Notes: generated by a model from the sequence alone, not told the origin. A stretch of 64,000 nucleotides of DNA from Harryflintia acetispora (GCA_004340125.1 SLUK01000007.1:109554-173553), one strand, 5' to 3'. Positions 34,814 to 42,829 are shown, counted from the first letter of the stretch. Numbers and translations: made by a program.

Positions 34814-34993
34814 CCCTTTGTAGGACTATCCGGTCACACTGCCGGATAAACGGGGAAACGATGGTTTTCGCCCGTGGTGAACTAACACCGCCGGACCCGT
34901 ATGGCGCTGTGAGCCCGTGCGCCACGGGTCTTAGAAGTGGGAGGAGGCCAAGCGGCCTCCGCCAATTACCACAATATTTTGGAGGTGCAAACA
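34814..34993 (+). other. nusG-rplK intergenic leader
   Basis: 180 bases with a GCCCGTGCG/CGCCACGGGT-type hairpin and AGGAGGCC/GGCCTCC near 34940. It may carry an L1-binding autoregulatory site, as in other rplKA operons, but no specific match can be claimed. Confidence 0.4.
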
Positions 34994-35419
34994 ATGGCTC
35001 AGAAAGTTGTCGGCTTTATCAAGCTGCAGATCCCGGCCGGAAAGGCTACTCCGGCGCCCCCTGTTGGTCCTGCTCTCGGACAGCATGGCGTCAACATCAT
35101 GGCGTTCACCAAGGAATTCAATGAGCGTACCAAGAACGACGCGGGGATGATCATCCCGGTCGTCATCACCGTTTACGCGGACCGCTCCTTCAGCTTCGTC
35201 ACCAAGACTCCGCCCGCCGCGGTGCTCATCAAGAAGGCCGCCGGGATCGACAAGGCCTCCGGTGCCCCGAACAAGACGAAGGTCGCCAAGATCACCCGCG
35301 AGCAGGCCCGCAAGATCGCCGAGCAGAAGATGCCCGACCTGAACGCCGCGAACGTCGAGACCGCGACCAGCATGATCTGCGGTACCGCGCGTTCCATGGG
35401 CGTTGAAGTAGAAGACTAG
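34994..35419 (+). CDS. rplK: 50S ribosomal protein L11
   Basis: 141 residues. The N-terminal KLQIPAGKATPAPPVGPALG is diagnostic, and the RNA-binding C-domain ends in ICGTARSMGVEVED. TTTTGGAGG precedes the start. Confidence 0.97.
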   Translation: MAQKVVGFIKLQIPAGKATPAPPVGPALGQHGVNIMAFTKEFNERTKNDAGMIIPVVITVYADRSFSFVTKTPPAAVLIKKAAGIDKASGAPNKTKVAKITREQARKIAEQKMPDLNAANVETATSMICGTARSMGVEVED

Positions 35420-35477
35420 GCTCCCCGGGTGGGAGGAAAATTCCGTATATACCACTCTATAGGAGGAGATTTTCAGT

Positions 35478-36173
35478 ATGAAACACGGTAAAAAGTATCA
35501 GGACAGCGCCAAGACCATTGAGCGCGGGAACCTGTATGATGTAAAGGAAGCCATCGAGCTGTGCGCCAAGTGCGCCAAGGCCAAGTTCGACGAGACCGTC
35601 GAGCTGCATGTGCGCCTGGGCGTCGACAGCCGCCACGCCGACCAGCAGGTGCGCGGCGCGGTCGTGCTGCCCAACGGCACCGGCAAGAAGGTGCGCGTCT
35701 GCGTCTTCGCCAAGGGCGACAACGCCAAGGCCGCCGAGGATGCGGGTGCGGAGATCGTCGGCGCCGAGGACCTCATGCAGAAGATCCAGGGCGAGGGCTT
35801 CATGGATTTCGACGTGGTGATCGCGACCCCGGACATGATGGGGATCGTCGGGCGCCTCGGTAAAATCCTCGGACCCCGCGGCCTCATGCCGAACCCGAAG
35901 GCCGGCACCGTCACCCCGGACGTCGCCAAGGCGGTCACCGAGGCGAAGGCCGGTAAGATCGAGTACCGCCTGGACAAGACCAACATCATCCACTGCCCGA
36001 TCGGCAAGGCCTCCTTCGGCACCGAGAAGCTGCAGGAGAACTTCGACACCCTGATGGGCGCCATCGTCAAGGCGAAGCCGGCCGCGGCCAAGGGCCAGTA
36101 CATCAAGAGCTGCGTCCTGGCCACCACCATGGGTCCCGGCGTGCGGATCAACCCGTCCCGCTTCGGGGTGTAA
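35478..36173 (+). CDS. rplA: 50S ribosomal protein L1
   Basis: 231 residues of standard length; KFDETVELHVRLGVD and GRLGKILGPRGLMPNPK are typical. Follows rplK. L1 usually represses its own operon. Confidence 0.97.
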   Translation: MKHGKKYQDSAKTIERGNLYDVKEAIELCAKCAKAKFDETVELHVRLGVDSRHADQQVRGAVVLPNGTGKKVRVCVFAKGDNAKAAEDAGAEIVGAEDLMQKIQGEGFMDFDVVIATPDMMGIVGRLGKILGPRGLMPNPKAGTVTPDVAKAVTEAKAGKIEYRLDKTNIIHCPIGKASFGTEKLQENFDTLMGAIVKAKPAAAKGQYIKSCVLATTMGPGVRINPSRFGV

Positions 36174-36179
36174 AAAGGC

Positions 36180-36208
36180 TTGACAAGCACCGTGGAAGCG
36201 GTTATACT
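36180..36208 (+). promoter_or_regulatory. rplJL promoter
   Basis: TTGACA, 17 bases, TATACT just after rplA. Confidence 0.82.
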
Positions 36209-36214
36209 AATATA

Positions 36215-36352
36215 GTTGTCAGATTCCGCAGACAGCTGGCGGCAGTTTTGCCGTAAAGGGAGCACTCCCTGCCCGCCGAGGAAAGACGCTTTTATGTAAG
36301 ATGTTTTGTCTTCAAAGCTCTTTTCGCGGTATGCGGAAAGAGCTTTTTTCAT
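36215..36352 (+). promoter_or_regulatory. Ribosomal protein L10 leader
   Basis: The RNA between promoter and rplJ contains GGCGGCAGTTTTGCCGTAAA and a CACTCCCTGCCCGCCGAGG stretch, typical of the L10 leader bound by L10(L12)4. It ends in an intrinsic terminator, AAAGCTCTTTTC/GAAAGAGCTTTTTT, at 36314-36350. Confidence 0.82.
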
Positions 36353-36413
36353 GAACATTTGCGCATTTGCAAGCATGAAAAATCGAACCAATCGTTCGGG
36401 AGGTGAACAGAAA

Positions 36414-36947
36414 TTGCCGAGTGAAAAGATACTGCAAAGCAAGAAGGAAGCGGTCGCAGCCCTCACCGAAAAGATGAAAGGCTCCGTGGCCGGCGTCCTG
36501 GTGGACTACAAAGGGATCAACGTGGCCGACGACACCGCGCTGCGCCGCGAGCTGCGTCAGGCGGGCGTGCACTACGCCGTCTACAAGAACTCGATGGTCC
36601 GCTTCGCTGCGAAGGATGCGGGCCTCGAGGACCTGACCAAGGTGCTCGAAGGGACCACCGCCGTCGCGATCAGCGAGAGCGACCCGGTCGCCGCCGCCAA
36701 GATCATCTGCAAGTATGCGGAGAAGTCCAAGACCGTCTTTAACGTCAAGGCGGGCTACGTCGATGGCGGAGTCCTCGACGCTGACGAAGTGCAGAGCCTT
36801 GCCAAGCTGCCCAGCCGGGAAGAGCTCGTTGCCAAGGCCCTCGCGGGCTTCAACGCGCCGATCACCGGATTTGTCAATGTGCTTAACGGCAACATCCGCG
36901 GGCTGGTGGTGGCGCTTAACGCCATCGCCGAAAAGCAGGGCGCCTAA
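36414..36947 (+). CDS. rplJ: 50S ribosomal protein L10
   Basis: 177 residues; KKEAVAALTEKMKGSVAGVLVDYKG starts the RNA-binding domain, and the C-terminal helix binds L7/L12. TTG at 36414 is chosen because GGGAGGTG lies 7 bases upstream; the longer frame to 36306 runs into the leader terminator. Confidence 0.95.
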   Translation: MPSEKILQSKKEAVAALTEKMKGSVAGVLVDYKGINVADDTALRRELRQAGVHYAVYKNSMVRFAAKDAGLEDLTKVLEGTTAVAISESDPVAAAKIICKYAEKSKTVFNVKAGYVDGGVLDADEVQSLAKLPSREELVAKALAGFNAPITGFVNVLNGNIRGLVVALNAIAEKQGA

Positions 36948-36997
36948 AGCCCCGCATCCAAACAACATTAAAATGAAATTTATGGAGGTAAATTACC

Positions 36998-37381
36998 ATG
37001 GCTTCTGAGAAAGTTTTAAAGCTGATCGAAGATGTTAAGTCCCTTACTGTTCTGGAGCTCTCCGAGCTCGTCAAGGCCCTCGAGGAGGAGTTCGGCGTTT
37101 CCGCCGCTGCTCCGGTTGCCGTTGCCGCTGCTCCGGCTGCTGGCGGCGCTGCCCCGGCTGGTGAAGAGAAGAGCGAGTTCGACGTTGTGCTCAAGTCCGC
37201 TGGCGAGAGCAAGATGAACGTCATCAAGGTCGTCAAGGAGATCACCGGTCTGGGCCTCAAGGAGGCCAAGGAGCTGGTCGACGGCGCTCCGAAGCCGATC
37301 AAAGAGGGCGTCTCCAAGGCCGATGCCGACGAGATTGAGAAGAAGCTCAAAGATGCCGGCGCCGAAGTCGAAGTCAAATAA
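36998..37381 (+). CDS. rplL: 50S ribosomal protein L7/L12
   Basis: 127 residues. N-terminal dimer domain (LTVLELSELVKALEEEFGV), Ala/Pro hinge and C-terminal factor-binding domain (KMNVIKVVKEITGLGLKEAKELVDG). rpoB does not follow; instead a terminator and a convergent secreted-protein gene are present. Confidence 0.97.
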   Translation: MASEKVLKLIEDVKSLTVLELSELVKALEEEFGVSAAAPVAVAAAPAAGGAAPAGEEKSEFDVVLKSAGESKMNVIKVVKEITGLGLKEAKELVDGAPKPIKEGVSKADADEIEKKLKDAGAEVEVK

Positions 37382-37397
37382 GTTTCTTATCACAGAT

Positions 37398-37431
37398 AAA
37401 AACACCCGCGCCAACCGGCGCGGGTGTTTTT
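37398..37431 (+). terminator. Bidirectional terminator after rplL
   Basis: AAAAACACCCGCGCC/GGCGCGGGTGTTTTT around AACC; serves rplL and the convergent 37442 gene. Confidence 0.9.
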
Positions 37432-37441
37432 GTTATTCCCT

Positions 37442-38911
37442 CTATTCGGAGAACCCCAGCGTGAGGGCGGCGCGCATCCGTGCGCCCTGCGCGGCGGCAT
37501 AGTCCCGGCCGCCCTGGAAGGCGCGCAGCACCGGGGCGGCGATGGTCCGCTCCGCGCCCGAGGCGTCGGTATAGGAGACGGCGCCCATCGTCCAGGTGCC
37601 CTCGAAATCCCAGCCGGAGAAGGTGGACTGCTCGCCGAAGCTGCTTGAAGAAATGGGCGCGGCCCCGCTGTCGGAGGCCGGATGGCCCACCCCGTAGGGC
37701 GCCGAGCCCGCGAGATAGTAGTTGCCCTGCACGTCCACAAAATCGGCATAGCTGGGGTAAGAGACATAGGAGGGGTGGACGACGGTGCCGACGACCCCGC
37801 CCAGGCCGTGGCGCGCAGAAGTGTTGTTGGTGCTCAGGGAGAGCGGGATAGCGTAGCAGCCGCGCACCCAATTTTGCCCCGTGTGGTTGGAAGAAATTTC
37901 GCTGGCGATCCCGCCGGCGTCGTTATACCCATTGCTGTAGACGACCTCGCCCGTGAACCCGGCGCAGTAGCAGTCCTCGATTTGCAGGTTTCCCGTGTCG
38001 CTGTGCAGATAGCCGAAGCACCCGCCGGCGTTCGCGCCCTTGGCGTAACCATTCAGGGCATAGCAGCGGTAGAAGCGGGTGGTCATCCCCGTGGTCCAGC
38101 CGCTGGCGGCGCCGACGATGCCGCCGGCGCCGAGCCCCTCGAAGTGGAAGTTTTCCACCCCCAGGTCGTGGATCGAGCTGTTCCGGCTGACGATGCCGAA
38201 AATCCCGGCGTCCTGGTTGCTGGTCAGGGAGTTGATGTAGGAGATGTTGCGCACCGCGTGCCCGCCCCCGTCGTAGTGGCCGATAAAGGTATTGTTCCAG
38301 TTGTGGGCCGGGGCGATGGGCAGCCAGTTGCCGTTGGAGGGGCTGGTGTCCGCATCGTAGGGCGCGCCGTCTTGATAAAAGGCGGGATCGAGCAGGTCGA
38401 TGTCCCGCGTCTGCCTGAAATACTGCCCCTTGCCCCGGTGGTCGGCGTGGGAGATGTGCTGCAGCTGGGCCGGGGAGGCGACGAGATAGGGGTTCCCCTC
38501 GCTCCCGTCGCCATAGAGGAAGCCGCCCTGCGCCAGGGTATGCCCGCAGACGGTGGGGAGGGAGAAGTCCCGCACCTTGGTGGCGGCGTCGTCCAGCCCC
38601 GCCCTCTCCGTCTGGGGCAGGGCGGTCACCGACAGGGTATATTGGGCCCCCGGCAGCGCGGCGTCAAAGGGGAGGAAGACGTCGGTCCGCCCGGGGAGGG
38701 AGTCGAATTCTTTCGCACACAGCAGCGTTTCGCCCCCCTTTTCCCGCAGCTCGAACCGGTAATGCGGGGTGCGCGGGGAGGGGGTGAAGTCGATCTTGAT
38801 CCCCTGCACCGCCGCATAGGAAGCGGCGAGCGGCTCCTGCGCGTGCGCGGCGGCGCCAGAGAGCAGGCAGAGGCCCGCCGCGGCGAGCACGAACAGACGG
38901 TTTGGTTTCAT
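37442..38911 (-). CDS. Secreted GLUG-like repeat protein under switch 3
   Basis: 489 residues, third member of the paralogous group. Signal peptide ~1-24 (ends AAAHAQ). N-terminal domain contains YAAVQGIKIDFTPSPR and YRFELREKG. The hinge VCGHTLAQGGFLYGDGSEGN leads into GLUG-like repeats (GHYDGGGHAVRNISY, DAGIFGIVSRNSSIHDLGVEN, GAGGIVGAASG, AGGCFGYL) and a C-terminal FSGWDFEGTWTM segment also found in its paralogues. GGAGGG is upstream of ATG 38911. Expected silent in the present orientation of switch 3. Confidence 0.8.
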   Translation of the reverse strand: MKPNRLFVLAAAGLCLLSGAAAHAQEPLAASYAAVQGIKIDFTPSPRTPHYRFELREKGGETLLCAKEFDSLPGRTDVFLPFDAALPGAQYTLSVTALPQTERAGLDDAATKVRDFSLPTVCGHTLAQGGFLYGDGSEGNPYLVASPAQLQHISHADHRGKGQYFRQTRDIDLLDPAFYQDGAPYDADTSPSNGNWLPIAPAHNWNNTFIGHYDGGGHAVRNISYINSLTSNQDAGIFGIVSRNSSIHDLGVENFHFEGLGAGGIVGAASGWTTGMTTRFYRCYALNGYAKGANAGGCFGYLHSDTGNLQIEDCYCAGFTGEVVYSNGYNDAGGIASEISSNHTGQNWVRGCYAIPLSLSTNNTSARHGLGGVVGTVVHPSYVSYPSYADFVDVQGNYYLAGSAPYGVGHPASDSGAAPISSSSFGEQSTFSGWDFEGTWTMGAVSYTDASGAERTIAAPVLRAFQGGRDYAAAQGARMRAALTLGFSE

Positions 38912-38935
38912 CCGGAATCCCTCCTAAAAGCCTTT

Positions 38936-38962
38936 GACCGACAGAAAGGGTTGCTTGCGGTC
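38936..38962 (+). repeat. Inversion site 3L
   Basis: GACCG-N17-CGGTC with core AAGGGTTGCTTG; flanks CTTT/AAAG extend the palindrome. It adjoins the ribosome site of the 38911 gene. Confidence 0.88.
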
Positions 38963-39095
38963 AAAGGAGCGGAGGGATTCCCGGGTCGTTTGGGGAGTAC
39001 CGGGCGGTTACTTGAAAATATTACAAGGATATGGTAAAATAAAGCAGGAAAAGACCGAAATGGGCGCGCCCGGCGCGCCGTTGGCAGGAAGAGCA

Positions 39096-39122
39096 GACCG
39101 CAAGCAACCCTTGCTTGCGGCC
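39096..39122 (-). repeat. Inversion site 3R, also a terminator
   Basis: GACCG-N17-CGGCC; forms CCGCAAGCAA/TTGCTTGCGG followed by CTTTTTATTTT, a full intrinsic terminator for OFF-state RNA. Core shared with 3L. Confidence 0.9.
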
Positions 39123-39158
39123 TTTTTATTTTATATCACGGGAATTGTCCAGAGACGG

Positions 39159-40469
39159 TTAGGGCTTCAGCTTGATGGCAGGACGCACGTTGTAGGAATA
39201 CCAGCCGCCGTAGTTGGCATGCAGGTCCCCGTCGGTGCGTACAAAGACGACGCTTCTGGAGCTTTGCGGCTGTGGGGACGAGGTCCAGGAGCAGTTGCTC
39301 CCGCCAAAGACGGCGGCGAGGGCACTCTTCCGGTTATGCGCGGAGAACCAGTCCCACTGCGGCCCGCCCCGCCCATCGACGAGGCCGTCCCAGCTGCGCG
39401 CCGTCAGATCCGGCATGAGAGGGTTGCCCAATCCGGAAGGATTGGTCGCGCCGCACAGCTGCGAGACCGCGGGCAGGAACAGCTTCTCGCTCGACAGGTA
39501 TCCCGTGCTGGGGGAGAGGTTGGAGCCGTAGTAATACCGTGCGACCGGCTTGAGGCAGTCTGCGGCGCTTAGTACCCGGGCGTCGTTTCGCAGGGTCTGG
39601 TTGAGCGGATGGCCGACAAGATACCCCTGGATCAGGCTGCCCGACCAGTCGTTCTTGCCGACGCTGCGGCTGTCGTCCTCCGTCGCGCGGTTGTCCCAAA
39701 GCTGGGCGGTGGACAGGTTGCCCGTGCAGAGCAGGGTGTATACGCCCGCGCCGTCCCGGTCCATCGCGTACCATTCATACCCGCCCAGGTCTTCTCCCCA
39801 GATGTGCGGGCTGCCGCTCGACCCGGTGCGGATCTGCTCCTCGGAAAGCGGGTTTACGCGCACCGTGCAGCTGTCAAAAAAGGTGGTGCCCGGGATCGCG
39901 GCGGTGACGGTGCAGGAGCCGATTCCGGTTCCCGTAAGCTGCCCGTTGGCGTCCACCGTGGCGATGTTCGGGTCGCTGCTGCTCCATGAGAGGGGAATGT
40001 TTTGCGGATTGTCGGCCGCAATCGTCGCGCGGTTTAAAGCCTTGGCAAAGGTGAGGGTTACGGATTCTTCGATGGATATGGGATAGAAGGTCCAGCGGAC
40101 GGTCTTTTCCGCCTCGCGGCGCAGCCCCTGCAGGCTCTCGGGCGGTTTCGAGACGACATGGATTTCATACTCCTGGACAGCATCGGGGAAGGAGATGGGG
40201 ATAAAATACCGGAATGCGTCTCCCGACGCGGCCGGCGTATCCTGCGCCTGGAAAACCTGCCCTTCCTGTGCCGAGCCCGCCCCGACCCCGACCGCCCAGA
40301 CGCGGAAGCCCTCTATGGTTTGCACTCCCTGCGCGCCGCGCGTGACCGGCACCGTGATCCCTAAAAGTCCGGCGAAGGCCTCGGGCTGCGCCGCGTGCGC
40401 CGTGAACGAGAGTGCGATGATAAGCCCTGCTGTGCAGAGAAGCCCGCACCATCTGCCCAAGCGTTTCAT
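39159..40469 (-). CDS. Secreted Ig-like (Big_2) protein under switch 4
   Basis: About 436 residues, with a signal peptide (~1-27, ending FTAHAAQ). Residues ~150-210 form a bacterial Ig-like Big_2 domain: SWSSSDPNIATVDANGQLTGTGIGSCTVTA. The C-terminal ~220 residues (YEWYAMDRDGAG, TEDDSRSVGKNDWSGSLI, FVRTDGDLHANYGGWYSYNVRPAIKL) resemble the DUF6273-type domain, which ends with an RPAIxL motif. ATG at 40469 is taken because AGGAGG abuts the alternative ATG at 40481. It is unlike the other switched proteins beyond being exported. Confidence 0.8.
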   Translation of the reverse strand: MKRLGRWCGLLCTAGLIIALSFTAHAAQPEAFAGLLGITVPVTRGAQGVQTIEGFRVWAVGVGAGSAQEGQVFQAQDTPAASGDAFRYFIPISFPDAVQEYEIHVVSKPPESLQGLRREAEKTVRWTFYPISIEESVTLTFAKALNRATIAADNPQNIPLSWSSSDPNIATVDANGQLTGTGIGSCTVTAAIPGTTFFDSCTVRVNPLSEEQIRTGSSGSPHIWGEDLGGYEWYAMDRDGAGVYTLLCTGNLSTAQLWDNRATEDDSRSVGKNDWSGSLIQGYLVGHPLNQTLRNDARVLSAADCLKPVARYYYGSNLSPSTGYLSSEKLFLPAVSQLCGATNPSGLGNPLMPDLTARSWDGLVDGRGGPQWDWFSAHNRKSALAAVFGGSNCSWTSSPQPQSSRSVVFVRTDGDLHANYGGWYSYNVRPAIKLKP

Positions 40470-40493
40470 CTGAATTGCCATCCTCCTTTAAAT

Positions 40494-40520
40494 GACCGTT
40501 AGTATAAGAATCCATCGGTC
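40494..40520 (+). repeat. Inversion site 4L
   Basis: GACCG-N17-CGGTC with core TAGTATAAGAATC, next to the ribosome site of the 40469 gene. Confidence 0.88.
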
Positions 40521-40652
40521 ATTGGAAGGGGAGAAGGCGGGAAGAAAGGGGCCTTTGGCTTGCATATTTTTTCAAAAAAGGATATAATTAGAAAAATGGC
40601 GGGGATAAACGGCAGCGCGCTCGAATCCCCTGCGCAAATAAAAGGACAAAGA

Positions 40653-40679
40653 GACCGGTAGATTCTTATACTATGGGTC
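40653..40679 (-). repeat. Inversion site 4R
   Basis: GACCG-N17-GGGTC with GATTCTTATACTA, the inverse of the 4L core; followed by TTTTTATTTTT, terminator-like for OFF-state RNA. Confidence 0.87.
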
Positions 40680-40740
40680 TTTTTATTTTTCGATATTGTG
40701 TTATAATGACGCAGGAGAATCTGGAAGGGGGGATTGCGCC

Positions 40741-41484
40741 TTGCCGCAGCGTTTGGACCGGATACTGAGCGAATGCACGACCTATACCCGCAGCGAGCTC
40801 AAAAGGATGATTCTGCGCGGTGAAATCACGGTCGACGGCGAAGCGGCGCGGCGCCCCGAGCAGAAGGTGGACCCCGACAGGCAGGAGATCGCCCTGCTCG
40901 GCCGCCCAATCGCCTGCGGGCACAGCTATCTGATGATGAACAAGCCCGCGGGCTTTGTCAGCGCGACCGACGACCCCAGACAGAAGACGGTGCTCGAGCT
41001 GGTGCCGCCCGAACTGAGGCGCAAGAGCCTCTTTCCGGCGGGGAGGCTGGACAAGGACACCGAGGGCTTTTTGCTGCTGACCGACGACGGGGACTTTGCG
41101 CATCGCATCCTCTCGCCGAAAAACCATGTCGCCAAGACCTACTTCGCGCGGGTGGAAGGGGAGCTGTGCGCGGATGCCGCCGCCCGCTTCGGCGCGGGGG
41201 TGACGCTGGAGGACGGCGCCCTCTGCCGTCCGGCAAAGCTGGAGGCCCTCTCACCCCAAAATGGGGAGTACCGGGTGGTGCTCCACGAGGGGATGTACCA
41301 CCAGGTGAAAAGGATGTTCCTCGCCTGCGGCGCGCAGGTCGTTTATTTAAAGAGGGAGGCCATCGGGGAGCTGCCGCTTGACGGGTCCCTTCCGCTCGGC
41401 GGGTGCCGCCCGCTGGACGCCGGGGAGCTGGAAAAGATCGCCTCAAATGGCTTTATCAAGCCAAAGTCATTAAAAAATGTATAA
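40741..41484 (+). CDS. RsuA/RluB-family pseudouridine synthase
   Basis: 247 residues. An S4 RNA-binding domain (PQRLDRILSECTTYTRSELKRMI) precedes the catalytic domain with the active Asp in AGRLDKDTEGFLLLT and HEGMYHQVKRMF. The short size and KSLFPAGRLDKD favour RsuA-like 16S rRNA modification, but RluB/E/F cannot be excluded. TTG at 40741 follows GGAAGGGGGG. It lies just beyond the OFF side of switch 4, whose terminator-like arm should shield it. Confidence 0.88.
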   Translation: MPQRLDRILSECTTYTRSELKRMILRGEITVDGEAARRPEQKVDPDRQEIALLGRPIACGHSYLMMNKPAGFVSATDDPRQKTVLELVPPELRRKSLFPAGRLDKDTEGFLLLTDDGDFAHRILSPKNHVAKTYFARVEGELCADAAARFGAGVTLEDGALCRPAKLEALSPQNGEYRVVLHEGMYHQVKRMFLACGAQVVYLKREAIGELPLDGSLPLGGCRPLDAGELEKIASNGFIKPKSLKNV

Positions 41485-41577
41485 AACCTGATAATTCCAT
41501 TCGCCTTTTTGGTGATAATGCTGTTTTTGTTGTCAAAGTGACCGAACGGCAAAATATAAGTTTGGATAATCGGCAAA

Positions 41578-41606
41578 TTGCACATTTGGCGCCGTTTTGT
41601 TATGAT
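41578..41606 (+). promoter_or_regulatory. Promoter of the ABC ATPase gene
   Basis: TTGCAC, 17 bases, TATGAT. Confidence 0.7.
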
Positions 41607-41685
41607 ATGGATACAAGCTAAAACTTACGTGAAGTACATAATTTGGCCCCTCGGGGTCATCCAGCAAATAGGAGGAGATTGTAAC

Positions 41686-42807
41686 ATGGCAAGTCTTTCG
41701 TTAAAGCACATTTATAAGAGATATGCAGGCGGCGTCACCGCCGTAACCGACTTCTGCCTCGAGATTCCGGATAAGGAGTTCGTCATCCTGGTCGGACCTT
41801 CCGGCTGCGGTAAGTCCACCACCCTGCGTATGATCGCCGGTCTGGAGGAAATCTCCGAGGGCGAGCTGTACATCGGCGACAAGCTGGTCAACGATGTGGC
41901 CCCGAAGGACAGAGACATCGCGATGGTGTTCCAGAACTACGCGCTGTACCCGCATATGACCGTGTTCGAGAACATGGCGTTCGGCCTGAAGCTGCGCAAG
42001 ACCCCGAAGGATGAGATCAAGCGCCGCGTGGAAGAGGCTGCCAGAATCCTCGACATCGCCCACCTGCTCGACAGAAAGCCGAAGGCGCTCTCCGGTGGTC
42101 AGCGTCAGCGTGTTGCGCTGGGCCGTGCTATCGTGCGTGAGCCGAAGGTCTTCCTCCTCGACGAGCCGCTGTCCAACCTGGACGCGAAGCTCCGTGCTCA
42201 GATGCGTACCGAGCTGACCAAGCTGCACATCCGCCTGGGCACCACCTTCATCTACGTTACCCACGACCAGATCGAGGCTATGACCATGGGCGACCGGATC
42301 GTCGTCATGAAGGACGGTCTCATCCAGCAGGTCGATTCTCCTGAGAACCTCTACAACACCCCGGTCAACATGTTCGTCGCCGGGTTCATCGGCTCCCCGC
42401 AAATGAACTTTGTGGACGCCAAGCTCAAGGAAGAGGGCGGCAAGATGGTCGTCGAGTTCGGCAACGACAAGAAGTACACCGTCGTTATGCCGGAGAGCAA
42501 GGCCAACACCCCGGGTCTGCGCGACTATGTGGGCAAGGACGTTGTTCTGGGCGTTCGTCCGGAAGACCTGCATGACGAGGAGATGTTCCTCTCCAGCGCC
42601 ACCACTGGTATCGTGGACGCGGATGTCGAGGTCACCGAGATGATGGGTGCCGAGACCTACCTGTACCTGACCTGCGTTGGCGTGAGCATGACCGCCCGTG
42701 TCGATCCGCGCTCCACTGCGAAGACCGGCGACACCATCAAGATGGCGATCGATGTCAACAAGCTCCACCTCTTCGACAAAGAGACCGAAAAGTGCATCTG
42801 CAACTGA
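41686..42807 (+). CDS. Sugar ABC transporter ATP-binding protein (MsmK/UgpC type)
   Basis: 373 residues. Walker A GPSGCGKST, Q-loop FQNYALYPH, signature LSGGQRQR, Walker B VFLLDEP and His switch VTHDQ are intact. The C-terminal ~130 residues form the MOI/TOBE regulatory domain of CUT1 sugar importers. It stands alone with its own promoter and terminator, so it is probably a shared ATPase energising several sugar permeases, as MsmK does. Codon use is notably biased, suggesting high expression. Confidence 0.93.
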   Translation: MASLSLKHIYKRYAGGVTAVTDFCLEIPDKEFVILVGPSGCGKSTTLRMIAGLEEISEGELYIGDKLVNDVAPKDRDIAMVFQNYALYPHMTVFENMAFGLKLRKTPKDEIKRRVEEAARILDIAHLLDRKPKALSGGQRQRVALGRAIVREPKVFLLDEPLSNLDAKLRAQMRTELTKLHIRLGTTFIYVTHDQIEAMTMGDRIVVMKDGLIQQVDSPENLYNTPVNMFVAGFIGSPQMNFVDAKLKEEGGKMVVEFGNDKKYTVVMPESKANTPGLRDYVGKDVVLGVRPEDLHDEEMFLSSATTGIVDADVEVTEMMGAETYLYLTCVGVSMTARVDPRSTAKTGDTIKMAIDVNKLHLFDKETEKCICN

Positions 42808-42829
42808 TTTAACCATCAGTTTCTTCCAA

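Larger units (their letters stand above)
38936..39122 (+). promoter_or_regulatory. Invertible promoter switch 3 (OFF orientation)
   Basis: Sites start 160 bp apart. The plus-strand promoter TTGAAA (39012-39017), 17 bases, TAAAAT (39035-39040) points away from the minus-strand gene at 38911 and toward the 3' end of the 39159 gene. Confidence 0.85.
40494..40679 (+). promoter_or_regulatory. Invertible promoter switch 4 (OFF orientation)
   Basis: Sites start 159 bp apart. Plus-strand promoter TTGCAT (40560-40565), 17 bases, TATAAT (40583-40588), with the GGATATAATTAG context of switches 1 and 2, points away from the minus-strand gene. Confidence 0.86.

Noticed and set aside
22943..40740. Inverton arms as ordinary transcription terminators only
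   Set aside because: Some arms are terminator-like, but the pairwise shared cores, constant 159-160 bp spacing and enclosed promoters in all four loci are not explained by termination alone.
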